Shown here: piece after piece, positions 1 through 8,014 of the stretch
Layout of the letters: every line of letters starts with the position of its first letter
How positions within the stretch are numbered: position 1 is the first letter of the stretch
Assembly: GCA_964540415.1 (NCBI GenBank)
Contig: CAZIMM010000029.1
Span: 1-21,853, forward strand
Direction of reading: 5' to 3'
From: CAZIMM01 sp964540415
GTDB taxonomy: Bacteria; Bacillota; Clostridia; Oscillospirales; Acutalibacteraceae
Length of the DNA: 21,853 bases
The notes under the pieces: generated by a model
What the model was told of the DNA's origin: nothing
Seen by the model: only the letters and a program-made list of their open reading frames with translations
Database searches by the model: none
Translations under genes and position numbers: made by a program

Positions 1-923
1 TGTTTGTCGCCCGCAGTATTGACCCTGCCGGACCATACGAAAAATGGACGGGCTCCGGCTGGGGCATAAAGCCCGAGGCGATTATAGACTTCGATGAAAA
101 CCCCGACGACTGGGGTGCCGGTGAGCCGTCATTTGTCGTTTTGGGTTACAAGATTTATATCTATTATACATGGAGGTCACGCGACGCTCATGGCAACAGC
201 GTGAATGAAACGAGAGTGGCCGTTGCGGACGCCTCGGATGAAAACTGGCCTGCAACAATAGAATATGTCGGCATCGCCATCGCTTTCACCGACGGTGGCT
301 GTGATTCCGCTGACGTTAAATATATTGAAGATTACGGCAAATTCATTGCCGTTTCCACCTCCTCGAGAATGACCGAGGGCAGCTGTGTTTCGATTTATGA
401 GTCAAACGACGGCGATACCTTCAAAAAGGTCAATGACCTCAAGACGAATATATCCTATTTCTGCCACAATTCAGGCATATCCTCCCGCCCGAACGGACAC
501 ATAAGGCTTTCGGACAAAAAATATATTGCCTATGCTTACGGCACCGGCTGGGGAAACTGGGCGACGCGGATGCACGAAATTGACATACAACTCGTCTCCG
601 CACCCGATTTTTCGGATTCGTTTAACAGCAGCGCTAAGCGTGAGGTTGTGAAGCAGAGACAATTCCGGAAGGTCTACATCGGAATAACTGATGAAAGCCA
701 CGAATACACGGTGAACGCAGGCGACACCTTTATGCTCGATGTATTTAAGGTGGACACGAATTACGACACAACCGCTGTGTGCCTTGGAGTTAAGGTGACA
801 GGCTACGACCCGACAATAATATCCGCCTCCGGGAGAAAAATCACGGCACTCCGCAGCGGCAGCACATACGCGTACATTGAATACAATGGATTTCGCTCGC
901 TTATTCTGGTCAATGTGAATTGA
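1..923 (+). CDS. Glycosidase-like beta-propeller protein with C-terminal Big2-like domain (5' end outside window)
   Basis: The reading frame is open from the first complete codon at base 3 to the TGA at 921-923, so the start lies upstream; the TTG at 141 is just an internal codon. About 306 residues are visible. The first 225 or so show repeated short strands rich in aromatic residues, such as PSFVV followed by KIYIYYTW and then KYIAYAYGTGWG. This resembles the blades of GH43/GH32-like five-bladed propellers acting on plant or host glycans. The last 80 or so residues read like a bacterial Ig-like Big2 domain (AGDTF, then TGYDPTIISASG, ITALRSGSTYAYIEY), common in surface or exported enzymes of Clostridia. 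I cannot see the catalytic residues or any signal peptide, so enzymatic activity is an inference. The next gene is a GH36 enzyme in the same direction after a 145-bp gap. Confidence 0.6.
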   Translation, partial: FVARSIDPAGPYEKWTGSGWGIKPEAIIDFDENPDDWGAGEPSFVVLGYKIYIYYTWRSRDAHGNSVNETRVAVADASDENWPATIEYVGIAIAFTDGGCDSADVKYIEDYGKFIAVSTSSRMTEGSCVSIYESNDGDTFKKVNDLKTNISYFCHNSGISSRPNGHIRLSDKKYIAYAYGTGWGNWATRMHEIDIQLVSAPDFSDSFNSSAKREVVKQRQFRKVYIGITDESHEYTVNAGDTFMLDVFKVDTNYDTTAVCLGVKVTGYDPTIISASGRKITALRSGSTYAYIEYNGFRSLILVNVN

Positions 924-1000
924 TCGGCGGCAGCTTTGAAACAGAGAATATGCAAAAAACAACACGCCTATGAGAATTGCTCACCCGGGCTTGTTCAATA

Positions 1001-1033
1001 TATTCCGGAATACCGTCAGGGCTTGTGTGACGG
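1001..1033. other. Palindrome plus hairpin between the first two genes
   Basis: TATTCCGGAATA (1001-1012) is a perfect 12-bp palindrome. It is followed at once by a 6-bp hairpin, CCGTCA (1013-1018) pairing with TGACGG (1028-1033) across a 9-base loop. No T-tract follows, so this is not a standard terminator. It lies 36 bp before the GH36 start and could be an operator or a leader structure; the function is unknown. Confidence 0.3.
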
Positions 1034-1068
1034 CGTTTGACCGATGATACCGGGAAAAGGGGAATTAA

Positions 1069-2880
1069 ATGCGCAGACTTTCAATGAAAATTGACGGCGA
1101 AAAAACTGTGTTTACCGATACGATGAATACCCGCGGAATCTGTGCCGAGGTTGCGGCGGAACAGCCGCTCGGCGGCGTATGGCAGTGGGGACTTTTTGTC
1201 AGCAACACAAGCTCAGAAAAAAGTCCGCAGATTTCCGAAGTATACTCTGCCGATATTGAATTGCCGCTTGAAACAATAGCGGCTTTTTGCAGCCTTACCG
1301 GTGACAATTGCGGCGCAAAATCGTTCAGGCCGATAATGCGCAGACTGAGAAACGGAACATCTTTTCACATCGAACCTGCTGAAGGAAAATCGTCAAATCT
1401 GACCGGCTTTCCGTTCTTTGACATTCAGAGCGGCGGCAAGGTGTATTGCTTCGCTATAGGCTGGAGCGGTCAGTGGTCGCTTGACATCCGCGTCAGAAAA
1501 AGCACAATCAATGTTAAAATAGGCTTGTGCGACTGTGATTTTTATCTCAACGCGGGCGAGAAGGTGCGTCTGCCGTCCGTTCTTGTTGCATCGGGCAGCG
1601 GCACTGTTGAAGACGAAAGACGAAAATTCCGCCGCCTGCTTGCGGACAATTACAGCCCTGCCGCAAAACATAAAGACGGATTTAAGCTGCCCTCGGCGTT
1701 ATCTGCCTTTGACCGTTATTTTCAGAAATATAAGCCGTGGCAGAGCGAAGAAGGTCAGATGTTCTGCGTAGACAAAACGGTTGAACTGGGGCTTGACACT
1801 CACTGGATGGATGCAATGTGGTTCAAGGGCGGATTTGCCGACGGAACAGGCAACTATTCCTGTGCAAAATCATTCTCGCGCGGCCTGCGTCCGATTACGG
1901 ATTACGCTCACTGCAAGGGCCTGCGCACTGTTTTGTGGTTTGAACCGGAGCGCGCGCACTTTGACACCGAAACATATCTTGAGCATCCGGAGTTTTTCTT
2001 TAAAACCGCGTCAAATGACCGGTTTTACATATTCAATCTCGGCGATGAAAACGCAAACGAATGGCTGAGGAACAAACTGATTTCGCTCATTGATGAGTTT
2101 AATCCCGATTTCTACCGCCAGGACTGCGGCTGCCATCCGTTGGAAACGTGGCGGGTTTCCGACGAAAAAGACCGCCGCGGCATTACTGAAATGAAATATA
2201 TTGACGGACTTTATAAGCTGTGGGATACGCTTTCGGAAAGATTCCCCGCGCTGATAATTGACAACTGCTCGGGCGGCGGCCGCCGTCTTGACTTTGAAAC
2301 CTGCCGCAGAAGCGTTGCACTGTGGCGCAGCGATACCGGTTGTTCTCCCGCAAGCAGAAAGAAACCGACAGACACCTGGAATCAGAATCAGATGCTCTCT
2401 CTGACAAGATATCTGCCTTATCACGCAATCGGTACATGGACAGTGAAGCCGTATGAGGTGCGTTCTGCGATGACAGAGGGCATAGTGTATAATCTTGATG
2501 TCTATAATGTTCAGGAGGGGCTTGACGAAGCAGCGGCAAAGTCAATTATCGCAGAGCAGCGCAGAATCGCGGATTACTGGCGAGGGGATTTTTATGCGCT
2601 TTCAGAGCCGTCAAGCTCCGAAAGAATATGGGCGGGTTGGCAGTTGGCAATGGACGGCAAGGGATGCGCGATTGTTTTCAGGCGCAGAAAGTGCCGCAAA
2701 AAAAGCTTCAGGCTTAATTTGTCAGGCATAGATGAGACGGCAGCATATTCGGTGACGGTCACAAATGAGAATTTGGTGAAAAATGAGCTTGAGCTCAACG
2801 GCAAAGAGCTAAAAAATTTCAGCGTTTCCGTATGCGAACGCAATCAGAGCGCGGTGATAGAATACAGTGCAATCAATTGA
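1069..2880 (+). CDS. Alpha-galactosidase, glycoside hydrolase family 36
   Basis: Probably a retaining alpha-galactosidase that removes terminal alpha-galactose from oligosaccharides of the raffinose or galactomannan type. No signal peptide is seen, so it should act in the cytoplasm. The 603-residue protein has the GH36 plan: an N-terminal beta-sandwich (to about residue 210), a TIM barrel, and a C-terminal beta domain (from about 530). The barrel carries LWFEPERAHFD, then YRQDCG with D352 as the expected nucleophile, then DNCSGGGRRLDF (398-409) and WRSD with D422 as the expected acid/base. The 70-residue spacing of the two aspartates suits the family. It is somewhat shorter than the usual 700-odd residues. 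The ATG at 1069 has a purine-rich site (AAAAGGGGAA) just upstream. Related activity on alpha-N-acetylgalactosamine cannot be excluded. It sits between a propeller-type glycosidase gene and an SGNH esterase gene. Confidence 0.85.
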   Translation: MRRLSMKIDGEKTVFTDTMNTRGICAEVAAEQPLGGVWQWGLFVSNTSSEKSPQISEVYSADIELPLETIAAFCSLTGDNCGAKSFRPIMRRLRNGTSFHIEPAEGKSSNLTGFPFFDIQSGGKVYCFAIGWSGQWSLDIRVRKSTINVKIGLCDCDFYLNAGEKVRLPSVLVASGSGTVEDERRKFRRLLADNYSPAAKHKDGFKLPSALSAFDRYFQKYKPWQSEEGQMFCVDKTVELGLDTHWMDAMWFKGGFADGTGNYSCAKSFSRGLRPITDYAHCKGLRTVLWFEPERAHFDTETYLEHPEFFFKTASNDRFYIFNLGDENANEWLRNKLISLIDEFNPDFYRQDCGCHPLETWRVSDEKDRRGITEMKYIDGLYKLWDTLSERFPALIIDNCSGGGRRLDFETCRRSVALWRSDTGCSPASRKKPTDTWNQNQMLSLTRYLPYHAIGTWTVKPYEVRSAMTEGIVYNLDVYNVQEGLDEAAAKSIIAEQRRIADYWRGDFYALSEPSSSERIWAGWQLAMDGKGCAIVFRRRKCRKKSFRLNLSGIDETAAYSVTVTNENLVKNELELNGKELKNFSVSVCERNQSAVIEYSAIN

Positions 2881-2952
2881 TTTGACTGTTACATTTCCGC
2901 AGCATCCGGCTGGACAATACTGCCGGAATTCTTGAAAGAACAGGTGAAAGGC

Positions 2953-3606
2953 ATGAAAATTTTATTTCAGGGCGATTCAATCACAGACGGCAACAGATAT
3001 AGGGAAGAACGGCAGAGATGGGATTTGAACCATCAAATCGGTCACAGCTACGCGTATGTCGTCAACGCATATCTCGGGCAAAAATATCCCGATTTGCACC
3101 TTGAATTTGTCAACCGCGGAATTTCGGGCAACACAACACGCGCACTTTCGGAACGCTGGGAAAGTGATGCGCTCGACATTAACCCGGATTTGCTGAGCAT
3201 TCTCATCGGCATTAACGACTGCTTCCTTGAAGAAGCGAATTTTGTGCCGTGCGATGAATACAAAAGCAATTTGCATCAGCTGCTTGAGAGTTCGTTCAAC
3301 AAAAACATCAGCCTGAAGGTGTTCTTGCTTGAGCCGTTTTTTCTTCCGACAAACGGAGTGTATGCAGAACATCCGGCGGATTGCCGAAACAAGCTGAAGG
3401 AATATGCAAAGACGGCCGAAGAAATTGCGAAGAATGATGAAAGGATAACCTTCATAAAACTGCAAAACGCTTTTGATGAAGCTGCCGAAAAACGTGAAAA
3501 ATCCTATTGGATATGGGATTCCGTTCACCCCACCGAATGCGGTCACGGCATAATTGCACGCGAATGGATAAAAACATTCGAGGAGCAGCTGCAAAAAAAG
3601 AACTGA
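2953..3606 (+). CDS. SGNH/GDSL-family hydrolase (probable carbohydrate esterase)
   Basis: A 217-residue SGNH hydrolase that probably removes acetyl or acyl groups from sugars in the cytoplasm, given the neighbouring GH36 gene. All SGNH blocks are visible: GDSITDG with Ser9 near the N-terminus, NRGISGNTT (54-62) supplying Gly, IGINDC with Asn88, and DSVHPTECGH with Asp189 and His192. There is no signal peptide. I chose the ATG at 2953 because AGGTG sits 6 bases upstream and because block I normally begins about seven residues from the start; an in-frame TTG at 2932 would add seven residues with a poorer site. Esterase and lipase specificity in this family is broad, so the substrate is unknown. 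Transcription should end at the hairpin at 3766-3801. Confidence 0.8.
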   Translation: MKILFQGDSITDGNRYREERQRWDLNHQIGHSYAYVVNAYLGQKYPDLHLEFVNRGISGNTTRALSERWESDALDINPDLLSILIGINDCFLEEANFVPCDEYKSNLHQLLESSFNKNISLKVFLLEPFFLPTNGVYAEHPADCRNKLKEYAKTAEEIAKNDERITFIKLQNAFDEAAEKREKSYWIWDSVHPTECGHGIIAREWIKTFEEQLQKKN

Positions 3607-3765
3607 AATTTAATAACAAATCAATTTGACATTAACACGTAAATCACTGCTGCTTATTATGGAATTCCGCCTTTCAATACCGTTTTTGACGGTGAGAACT
3701 GTTTTTTATGCGGACGGGAAGCGGTGTGATATTATGAGCTTAGTTTTTTAAAGACAGCTAAATAT

Positions 3766-3801
3766 AAAAAACGCAGAGGTTTTCCGCCTCTGCGTTTTTT
3801 T
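3766..3801. terminator. Bidirectional rho-independent terminator
   Basis: CGCAGAGG (3772-3779) pairs perfectly with CCTCTGCG (3787-3794) across a 7-base loop. The stem is flanked by six A on the left and seven T on the right, so it can terminate transcription in both directions. It lies at the convergence of the + strand SGNH gene and the - strand cation operon, whose last small gene ends at 3821. Confidence 0.9.
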
Positions 3802-3820
3802 ACGTGTAATGTCTGCACGC

Positions 3821-3976
3821 TTATTCTTGTTTTTGATTATCATTGCCGTTGCTGCCCGCAAAGTGGTTGAGCAAATACATAATAACAATTATAACGGCAG
3901 TGACAAGGAAAATTCCCGCCATACCTTTGAGCATAATCGGTAAGGTGCTTAAAAACGCTTCAAAATCAAGATGCAT
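3821..3976 (-). CDS. 51-residue single-span membrane peptide, OadG-like (Na+-pump decarboxylase gamma subunit candidate)
   Basis: A small gene directly after the OadB gene, 21 bp downstream, running from ATG (3976-3974) to TAA (3823-3821). The peptide has an acidic, short N-terminus (MHLDFEAF), one hydrophobic span at about residues 20-37 (AGIFLVTAVIIVIMYLL), and a polar tail (SNGNDNQKQE). Gamma subunits of Na+-translocating decarboxylases (OadG/MmdD) are small proteins with one N-terminal membrane span that help assemble alpha with beta. Size, topology and position after OadB fit that role. It is shorter than the roughly 80 residues of the Klebsiella protein and lacks an obvious metal-binding His tail. 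An AAAGGA site lies about 10 bases before the ATG. Function is inferred from context, not from strong sequence similarity. Confidence 0.65.
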   Translation of the reverse strand: MHLDFEAFLSTLPIMLKGMAGIFLVTAVIIVIMYLLNHFAGSNGNDNQKQE

Positions 3977-3997
3977 GGTATTCAAATCCTTTCTGCA

Positions 3998-5125
3998 TTA
4001 ACCCAACAAATTAAGAATCAGTCCGCCGGCGATAACGGAGGCAATCTGTCCGGAAACATTGACACCAACCGAATGCATCAGCAAAAAATTCTGATTATCT
4101 TCCTGCAGCCCCATTTTATGCACAACTCGTGCGGACATCGGAAAGGCGGAAATACCTGCCGCACCGATCATCGGGTTGATTTTTTTGTCCTTTGGGAGGA
4201 ATAGGTTGATTGCTTTTGCAAACAATACTCCGCCCGCAGTGTCAAAAATAAATGCAACCAAACCCAGCGCAATAATCAGCAGGGTTTCTTTGGTCAGGAA
4301 ATACTCGGCTTGCATTTTTGTTGCAATCGTAATGCCGAGAAACAAAGTGATCAGATTTGAGAGAACCTTTTGCGCGGTTTCGGATAAGGAGTCAAGAACT
4401 CCGCATTCCCTCACGAGGTTACCGAACATTAAAAATCCAATCAGTGCCACACTTCTCGGAGAGACTATGCCCGTGATGGCGGTAATCACAATCGGGAAAA
4501 GGATTCTTGCAGATTTTGATATTGACTTTTGCTTGTAATGCATCCGAATCAGACGCTCATTTTTTGTTGTCAGCAGTTTGATTACCGGAGGCTGAACCAA
4601 AGGAACCAACGCCATATAAGAATATGCGGCAACCATAATTGCACCTATGTATTTGGACTGAAAATAATTTGCCACAAAAATGGATGTCGGGCCGTCGGCT
4701 GCGCCTATGATACCTATTGACGCGGCGTCTTTGATGTCAAAGCCAAAAAGCGCCGCAAGGCTGAACGTGATAAAAATTCCGACTTGCGCAGCGGCTCCGA
4801 AAATCATTAGTTTCGGGTTGGATAGCAAAGGGCCGAAATCAATCATGGCGCCGATGCCGACAAACAGCAAAAGCGGAAACAATTCGTTTGCTATTCCGGC
4901 ATCAAACAGGACATCTATCGCCCCGATTTCTTTAACACCGTCATATATTTGCGTTACCGCTCCCGATAACGGGAGATTCACAAGTATCGCACCGAAACCC
5001 ATCGGTAAAAGCAAAGCAGGTTCCATTTTCTTTTTAATTGCCAAATAAATCAACAGCCCGCCGAGTATCCACATAACGGCCTGCTGCCATGTTATATTTA
5101 ATACGTTTGAAAACAAATCTGCCAT
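3998..5125 (-). CDS. Na+-translocating decarboxylase beta subunit (OadB/MmdB/GcdB family)
   Basis: A 375-residue multi-span membrane protein of the beta subunit family that couples decarboxylation of carboxybiotin to Na+ export. Conserved features are ALLLPMGFGAILVNLP near the N-terminus, IGAMIDFGPLL (91-101), IGAADGPTSIF with Asp144 (equivalent to the Na+-binding Asp203 of Klebsiella OadB), and GVNVSGQIAS near the C-terminus with Asn356 and Ser363. The length matches GcdB/MmdB. It starts 27 bp after the DUF368 gene with a modest GAGAGA site and is followed by the small OadG-like gene. No carboxyltransferase or biotin-carrier gene occurs in the window, so oxaloacetate, methylmalonyl-CoA and glutaconyl-CoA all remain possible substrates. 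Partners may be encoded elsewhere, or the subunit may work alone in an unknown way. Confidence 0.88.
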   Translation of the reverse strand: MADLFSNVLNITWQQAVMWILGGLLIYLAIKKKMEPALLLPMGFGAILVNLPLSGAVTQIYDGVKEIGAIDVLFDAGIANELFPLLLFVGIGAMIDFGPLLSNPKLMIFGAAAQVGIFITFSLAALFGFDIKDAASIGIIGAADGPTSIFVANYFQSKYIGAIMVAAYSYMALVPLVQPPVIKLLTTKNERLIRMHYKQKSISKSARILFPIVITAITGIVSPRSVALIGFLMFGNLVRECGVLDSLSETAQKVLSNLITLFLGITIATKMQAEYFLTKETLLIIALGLVAFIFDTAGGVLFAKAINLFLPKDKKINPMIGAAGISAFPMSARVVHKMGLQEDNQNFLLMHSVGVNVSGQIASVIAGGLILNLLG

Positions 5126-5152
5126 ATTAAATCTCTCTCACTCAGCAAAGTT

Positions 5153-5992
5153 TTATTGATTGCTCTTTTTCAGATGTGTGCACAGGTTATCAGTGAAAAA
5201 CGAAATGATGCTTCCGCCGACAATGCACACGGTGCCGAGAGCAAAACCGGAAACTGTTTTAAACATACCGACGGGTATAATCATAATTATGCTCGCCGCA
5301 ACGAATCCGATTATCGAATGGGAAACCTGCGAATACCATTTGTGATAAGCGCTGTCCACCAGCTTTGAAAGCGTAAGCAGACTGACTCCGACGCCGATAG
5401 CAAGCGGAATCAAAACAGGCAAAGAAAAGCTTGAAATCCCCTCAAGCATCGGCTGATAGAGGCCAAAGAATAAAAGCAGCGTCGATGAACTCAGACCCGG
5501 AACTATAAAGCTGATTCCCCATGTGATTCCGCATAATAAAAAGCTGCCGACCCCGGGAGCTATTGCCACGCCGTTGGCGCACCGCAACGCAATAAGAATA
5601 ACCAGAAGGATTATAAAACCCGACAGCATTGAAATGTATGACGATGGCTTGCGCCCATGCAGGCCGGCGCTTTTCCACAAGCCGGGGAATGTTCCGATGA
5701 TAAATCCGATAAGGGCGCAGGTGACCGCCTGACTGTTTTTTTCCATAAGCCATCCGGCAAGCCCGGACAAGCCGACAAAACCTATTCCTCCCCCGAGAAT
5801 GAAGAATAAAAGTTTTTGCCAGTCACTTTTAATTGTTTGGAACGGATGATTCAGCAGGCCGAGCAGTGGCTTATACATGCCGAACGCAACGCATAAGGTA
5901 CCGCCGCTGATGCCGGGCATAATTGCCCCGAACCCAACAATGACTCCTTTGAAAAGCAGCAGAGGATATTGCAGAACAATGTTTTTTTTCAT
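5153..5992 (-). CDS. DUF368 membrane protein (candidate undecaprenyl-phosphate translocase, PopT-like)
   Basis: A 279-residue polytopic membrane protein with the two DUF368 signature loops: MPGISGGT (25-32) and VPGLSSST (164-171). They occupy equivalent places in two repeated halves, as expected of an inverted-repeat transporter fold. Members of this family have been reported to return undecaprenyl phosphate across the membrane for cell-wall synthesis, with phenotypes that depend on alkaline pH and Na+. That role comes from family knowledge, not from this sequence. The start codon overlaps the KtrA stop by one base (TGATG), which argues for coupled translation. Its position inside a Na+/K+ transport operon is unusual for a lipid-carrier gene. 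Confidence 0.85.
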   Translation of the reverse strand: MKKNIVLQYPLLLFKGVIVGFGAIMPGISGGTLCVAFGMYKPLLGLLNHPFQTIKSDWQKLLFFILGGGIGFVGLSGLAGWLMEKNSQAVTCALIGFIIGTFPGLWKSAGLHGRKPSSYISMLSGFIILLVILIALRCANGVAIAPGVGSFLLCGITWGISFIVPGLSSSTLLLFFGLYQPMLEGISSFSLPVLIPLAIGVGVSLLTLSKLVDSAYHKWYSQVSHSIIGFVAASIIMIIPVGMFKTVSGFALGTVCIVGGSIISFFTDNLCTHLKKSNQ

Positions 5993-6672
5993 CAGTTGTC
6001 CTCAAACCATTCGGACAACCGATTAATGCCGTCCTTATTGCCTGAGATGAATAAAATGTCGCCCTTCTTAAACTCGTAATCCGGCTCAACAGCTTCAATA
6101 ACATAACCGTTGTTTTCTATTGCTATTATGTTTACACCGAATTCTTTCCTCAGATCAACCGAAAGTACGCTTTTCCCGATGATTTTTTCAGGAATCATCA
6201 GCTTTGATATATTCACCTGTTCACTCATTTGAATAAAGTCGAGCATCTTTTTTGTTAACAGATGGTGTGCCAGACGTACCGCCATATCGCGCTCCGGGTA
6301 CACCACCGTTGCTCCGAGCTTTTCAAGGATTTCGCCGTGTTCGGCACTTGAAGCTTTTGCAATCACTGTCGGAACTCCGAGGCTGACCAGATTCAGCGTG
6401 GTAAGAATGGATGTGTCCATCTGCTCGCTGATGCAAATCACAACAACATCGCAGTTTTGGATTCCGGTTTCCGAAAGAGTCTTTTTGTCAAGGCTTTTCA
6501 CAATATAAACGTTTTCCGTGAAGTCCCTCATCTCACGCACTTTTTCTTCGTTTTTGTCAAGTGCAAGAAACTCAGCACCGGAAGCGGCAAACTCCATTGC
6601 CAAAGCGTATCCGAACCTGCCCAGACCGATAATTCCGTATGACGGTTTTTCTTTTTTAGTTTTTTTATACAT
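5992..6672 (-). CDS. ktrA: KtrA/TrkA-type K+ uptake regulatory subunit (RCK protein)
   Basis: A 226-residue cytosolic gating subunit for the K+ channel-like transporter encoded just upstream. Residues from about 11 form the RCK_N Rossmann domain with GLGRFG (16-21) and an acidic residue, Asp39, at the end of the second strand for nucleotide binding; ATP/ADP gating is known for KtrA. Residues from about 145 form an RCK_C domain (GKSVLSVDLRKEFGVNIIAI), the region that binds c-di-AMP in some homologues. The length matches KtrA/KtrC rather than the doubled TrkA. A strong AGAGGAGA site precedes the ATG, 14 bp after the KtrB stop. The N-terminus is Lys-rich (KKTKKEK). Confidence 0.92.
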   Translation of the reverse strand: MYKKTKKEKPSYGIIGLGRFGYALAMEFAASGAEFLALDKNEEKVREMRDFTENVYIVKSLDKKTLSETGIQNCDVVVICISEQMDTSILTTLNLVSLGVPTVIAKASSAEHGEILEKLGATVVYPERDMAVRLAHHLLTKKMLDFIQMSEQVNISKLMIPEKIIGKSVLSVDLRKEFGVNIIAIENNGYVIEAVEPDYEFKKGDILFISGNKDGINRLSEWFEDN

Positions 6673-6686
6673 GGTTTTCTCCTCTT

Positions 6687-7985
6687 TCAGCCTATTGCAA
6701 TGTTCCCGTCGGGGTATCTTATGCGCTCGCCTTTAGTAAAATGCCATAGAGAAGCGATTGTAAGCGGCCCCAGGCGGCCCACATACATATCTATAATTGT
6801 CAGCACCTTGCTTGCGTCACAAAGCCCGGTTGTTATTCCGGTGGAAAGCCCGACCGTTCCGAATGCGCTTGTCATTTCAAATAACGAGTCAACAAGTGAA
6901 ATGCCGGGTTCAAAAACTACCATAAGATATGTGCCGGTTATCACAACGCTCAGTGCAAGCAGGGTAACGACAGCAGCTTTTCGAAAAGTGTCTGCAGGAA
7001 TTCCGTAGCGAAACCCCTTTTCGGATTTGTTCGTTGCCGACGATTTGATTCCCTGAATTAACACAAACAATGTGCTCGTTTTTATACCGCCGCCAGTCGA
7101 GCCGGGTGATGCGCCGATGAACATTAACGCAATCAGCACAAACAAACCTGCATTGGTAAACTCCCCGAGCGGATATGTGGAAAAACCTGCGGTTCGCGCT
7201 GAAACCGAATGAAAAAGCGCGCCGAGCCAAGTAACATCCTCGGTAAGTTTCAACAAAACAGTGCCTGCCGCAATAAGACTTATACTTACGGAAATAACCA
7301 CTTTTGTGTGCATGGAATACTTATGCCACCGAAGCTTTTTTGTGATTATCTCGCGGATAACCAAAAAACCGATTCCGCCGAAGAAAATCAAGCCGCAGGT
7401 AACAAGATTCAATAACACATTACGCTGATAAGGAATCAAATTATGAAAATCGCCGAGAATGTCAAAACCGGAATTGTTAAAAGCGGCTATGGAATGAAAT
7501 ATGCTTATCCACGCTGCTTTAAACACAGGATAATCACGGGAGAAAACAATAAAGCTTAAAAGCGCGCCTGTCAGTTCAAATGAGAGCGTTGTCAACAGAA
7601 CGCTTTTCACAAAGCGGACAGTGCCTTTCCCGGAATCAAGGTTCATTGCCTCGCGTATGATATTTCTGCCTTTCAGGTTCACCTTTTTCCCGACTGCAAG
7701 GATGATGCCTGCGCCGACAATGGTAACGCCCAAGCCGCCGATTTGAATCAGCATGGCAAGAACAATCTGACCGAAAAGAGTAAATGTGTCTCCGGCATCC
7801 ACTGCAATCAGCCCTGTCACGCAAACGGCGCTCGTTGAAGTATATAACGCGTCAATATACCGGATTGTCACACCGTCTCTGACACTGCACGGCAGACACA
7901 GAAAAACAGAACCCAACAAAATTGTAAGTGCAAAGCCGAGAGCAATAATTCTGCCCGGTTGTTGCTTTTTAATTAATTTTAACAA
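6687..7985 (-). CDS. ktrB: KtrB/TrkH-type K+ transporter membrane subunit
   Basis: A 432-residue K+ uptake protein of the Trk/Ktr/HKT family, matching KtrB in length. All four pore loops keep their filter glycine: Gly58 (AVCVTGL), Gly173 (FNNSGFD), Gly267 (SARTAGFST) and Gly379 (FGTVGLSTG). The glycine-rich gating loop GASPGSTGGGIKT lies at 291-303. KtrB-type systems usually import K+ driven by, or coupled to, Na+, which suits the neighbouring Na+ pump subunit. The start is a TTG preceded by GAGGT; the next ATG would delete the first membrane span and pore loop, so TTG is favoured. It follows the interrupted permease by 29 bp and leads straight into KtrA. Confidence 0.92.
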   Translation of the reverse strand: MLKLIKKQQPGRIIALGFALTILLGSVFLCLPCSVRDGVTIRYIDALYTSTSAVCVTGLIAVDAGDTFTLFGQIVLAMLIQIGGLGVTIVGAGIILAVGKKVNLKGRNIIREAMNLDSGKGTVRFVKSVLLTTLSFELTGALLSFIVFSRDYPVFKAAWISIFHSIAAFNNSGFDILGDFHNLIPYQRNVLLNLVTCGLIFFGGIGFLVIREIITKKLRWHKYSMHTKVVISVSISLIAAGTVLLKLTEDVTWLGALFHSVSARTAGFSTYPLGEFTNAGLFVLIALMFIGASPGSTGGGIKTSTLFVLIQGIKSSATNKSEKGFRYGIPADTFRKAAVVTLLALSVVITGTYLMVVFEPGISLVDSLFEMTSAFGTVGLSTGITTGLCDASKVLTIIDMYVGRLGPLTIASLWHFTKGERIRYPDGNIAIG

Positions 7986-8014
7986 AAGCTTACCTCACAT
8001 CGGAAAAGATGGAT

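Noticed and set aside
2977..3594. 205-residue minus-strand open frame
   Set aside because: It is the shadow of the SGNH hydrolase, whose catalytic motifs are on the + strand.
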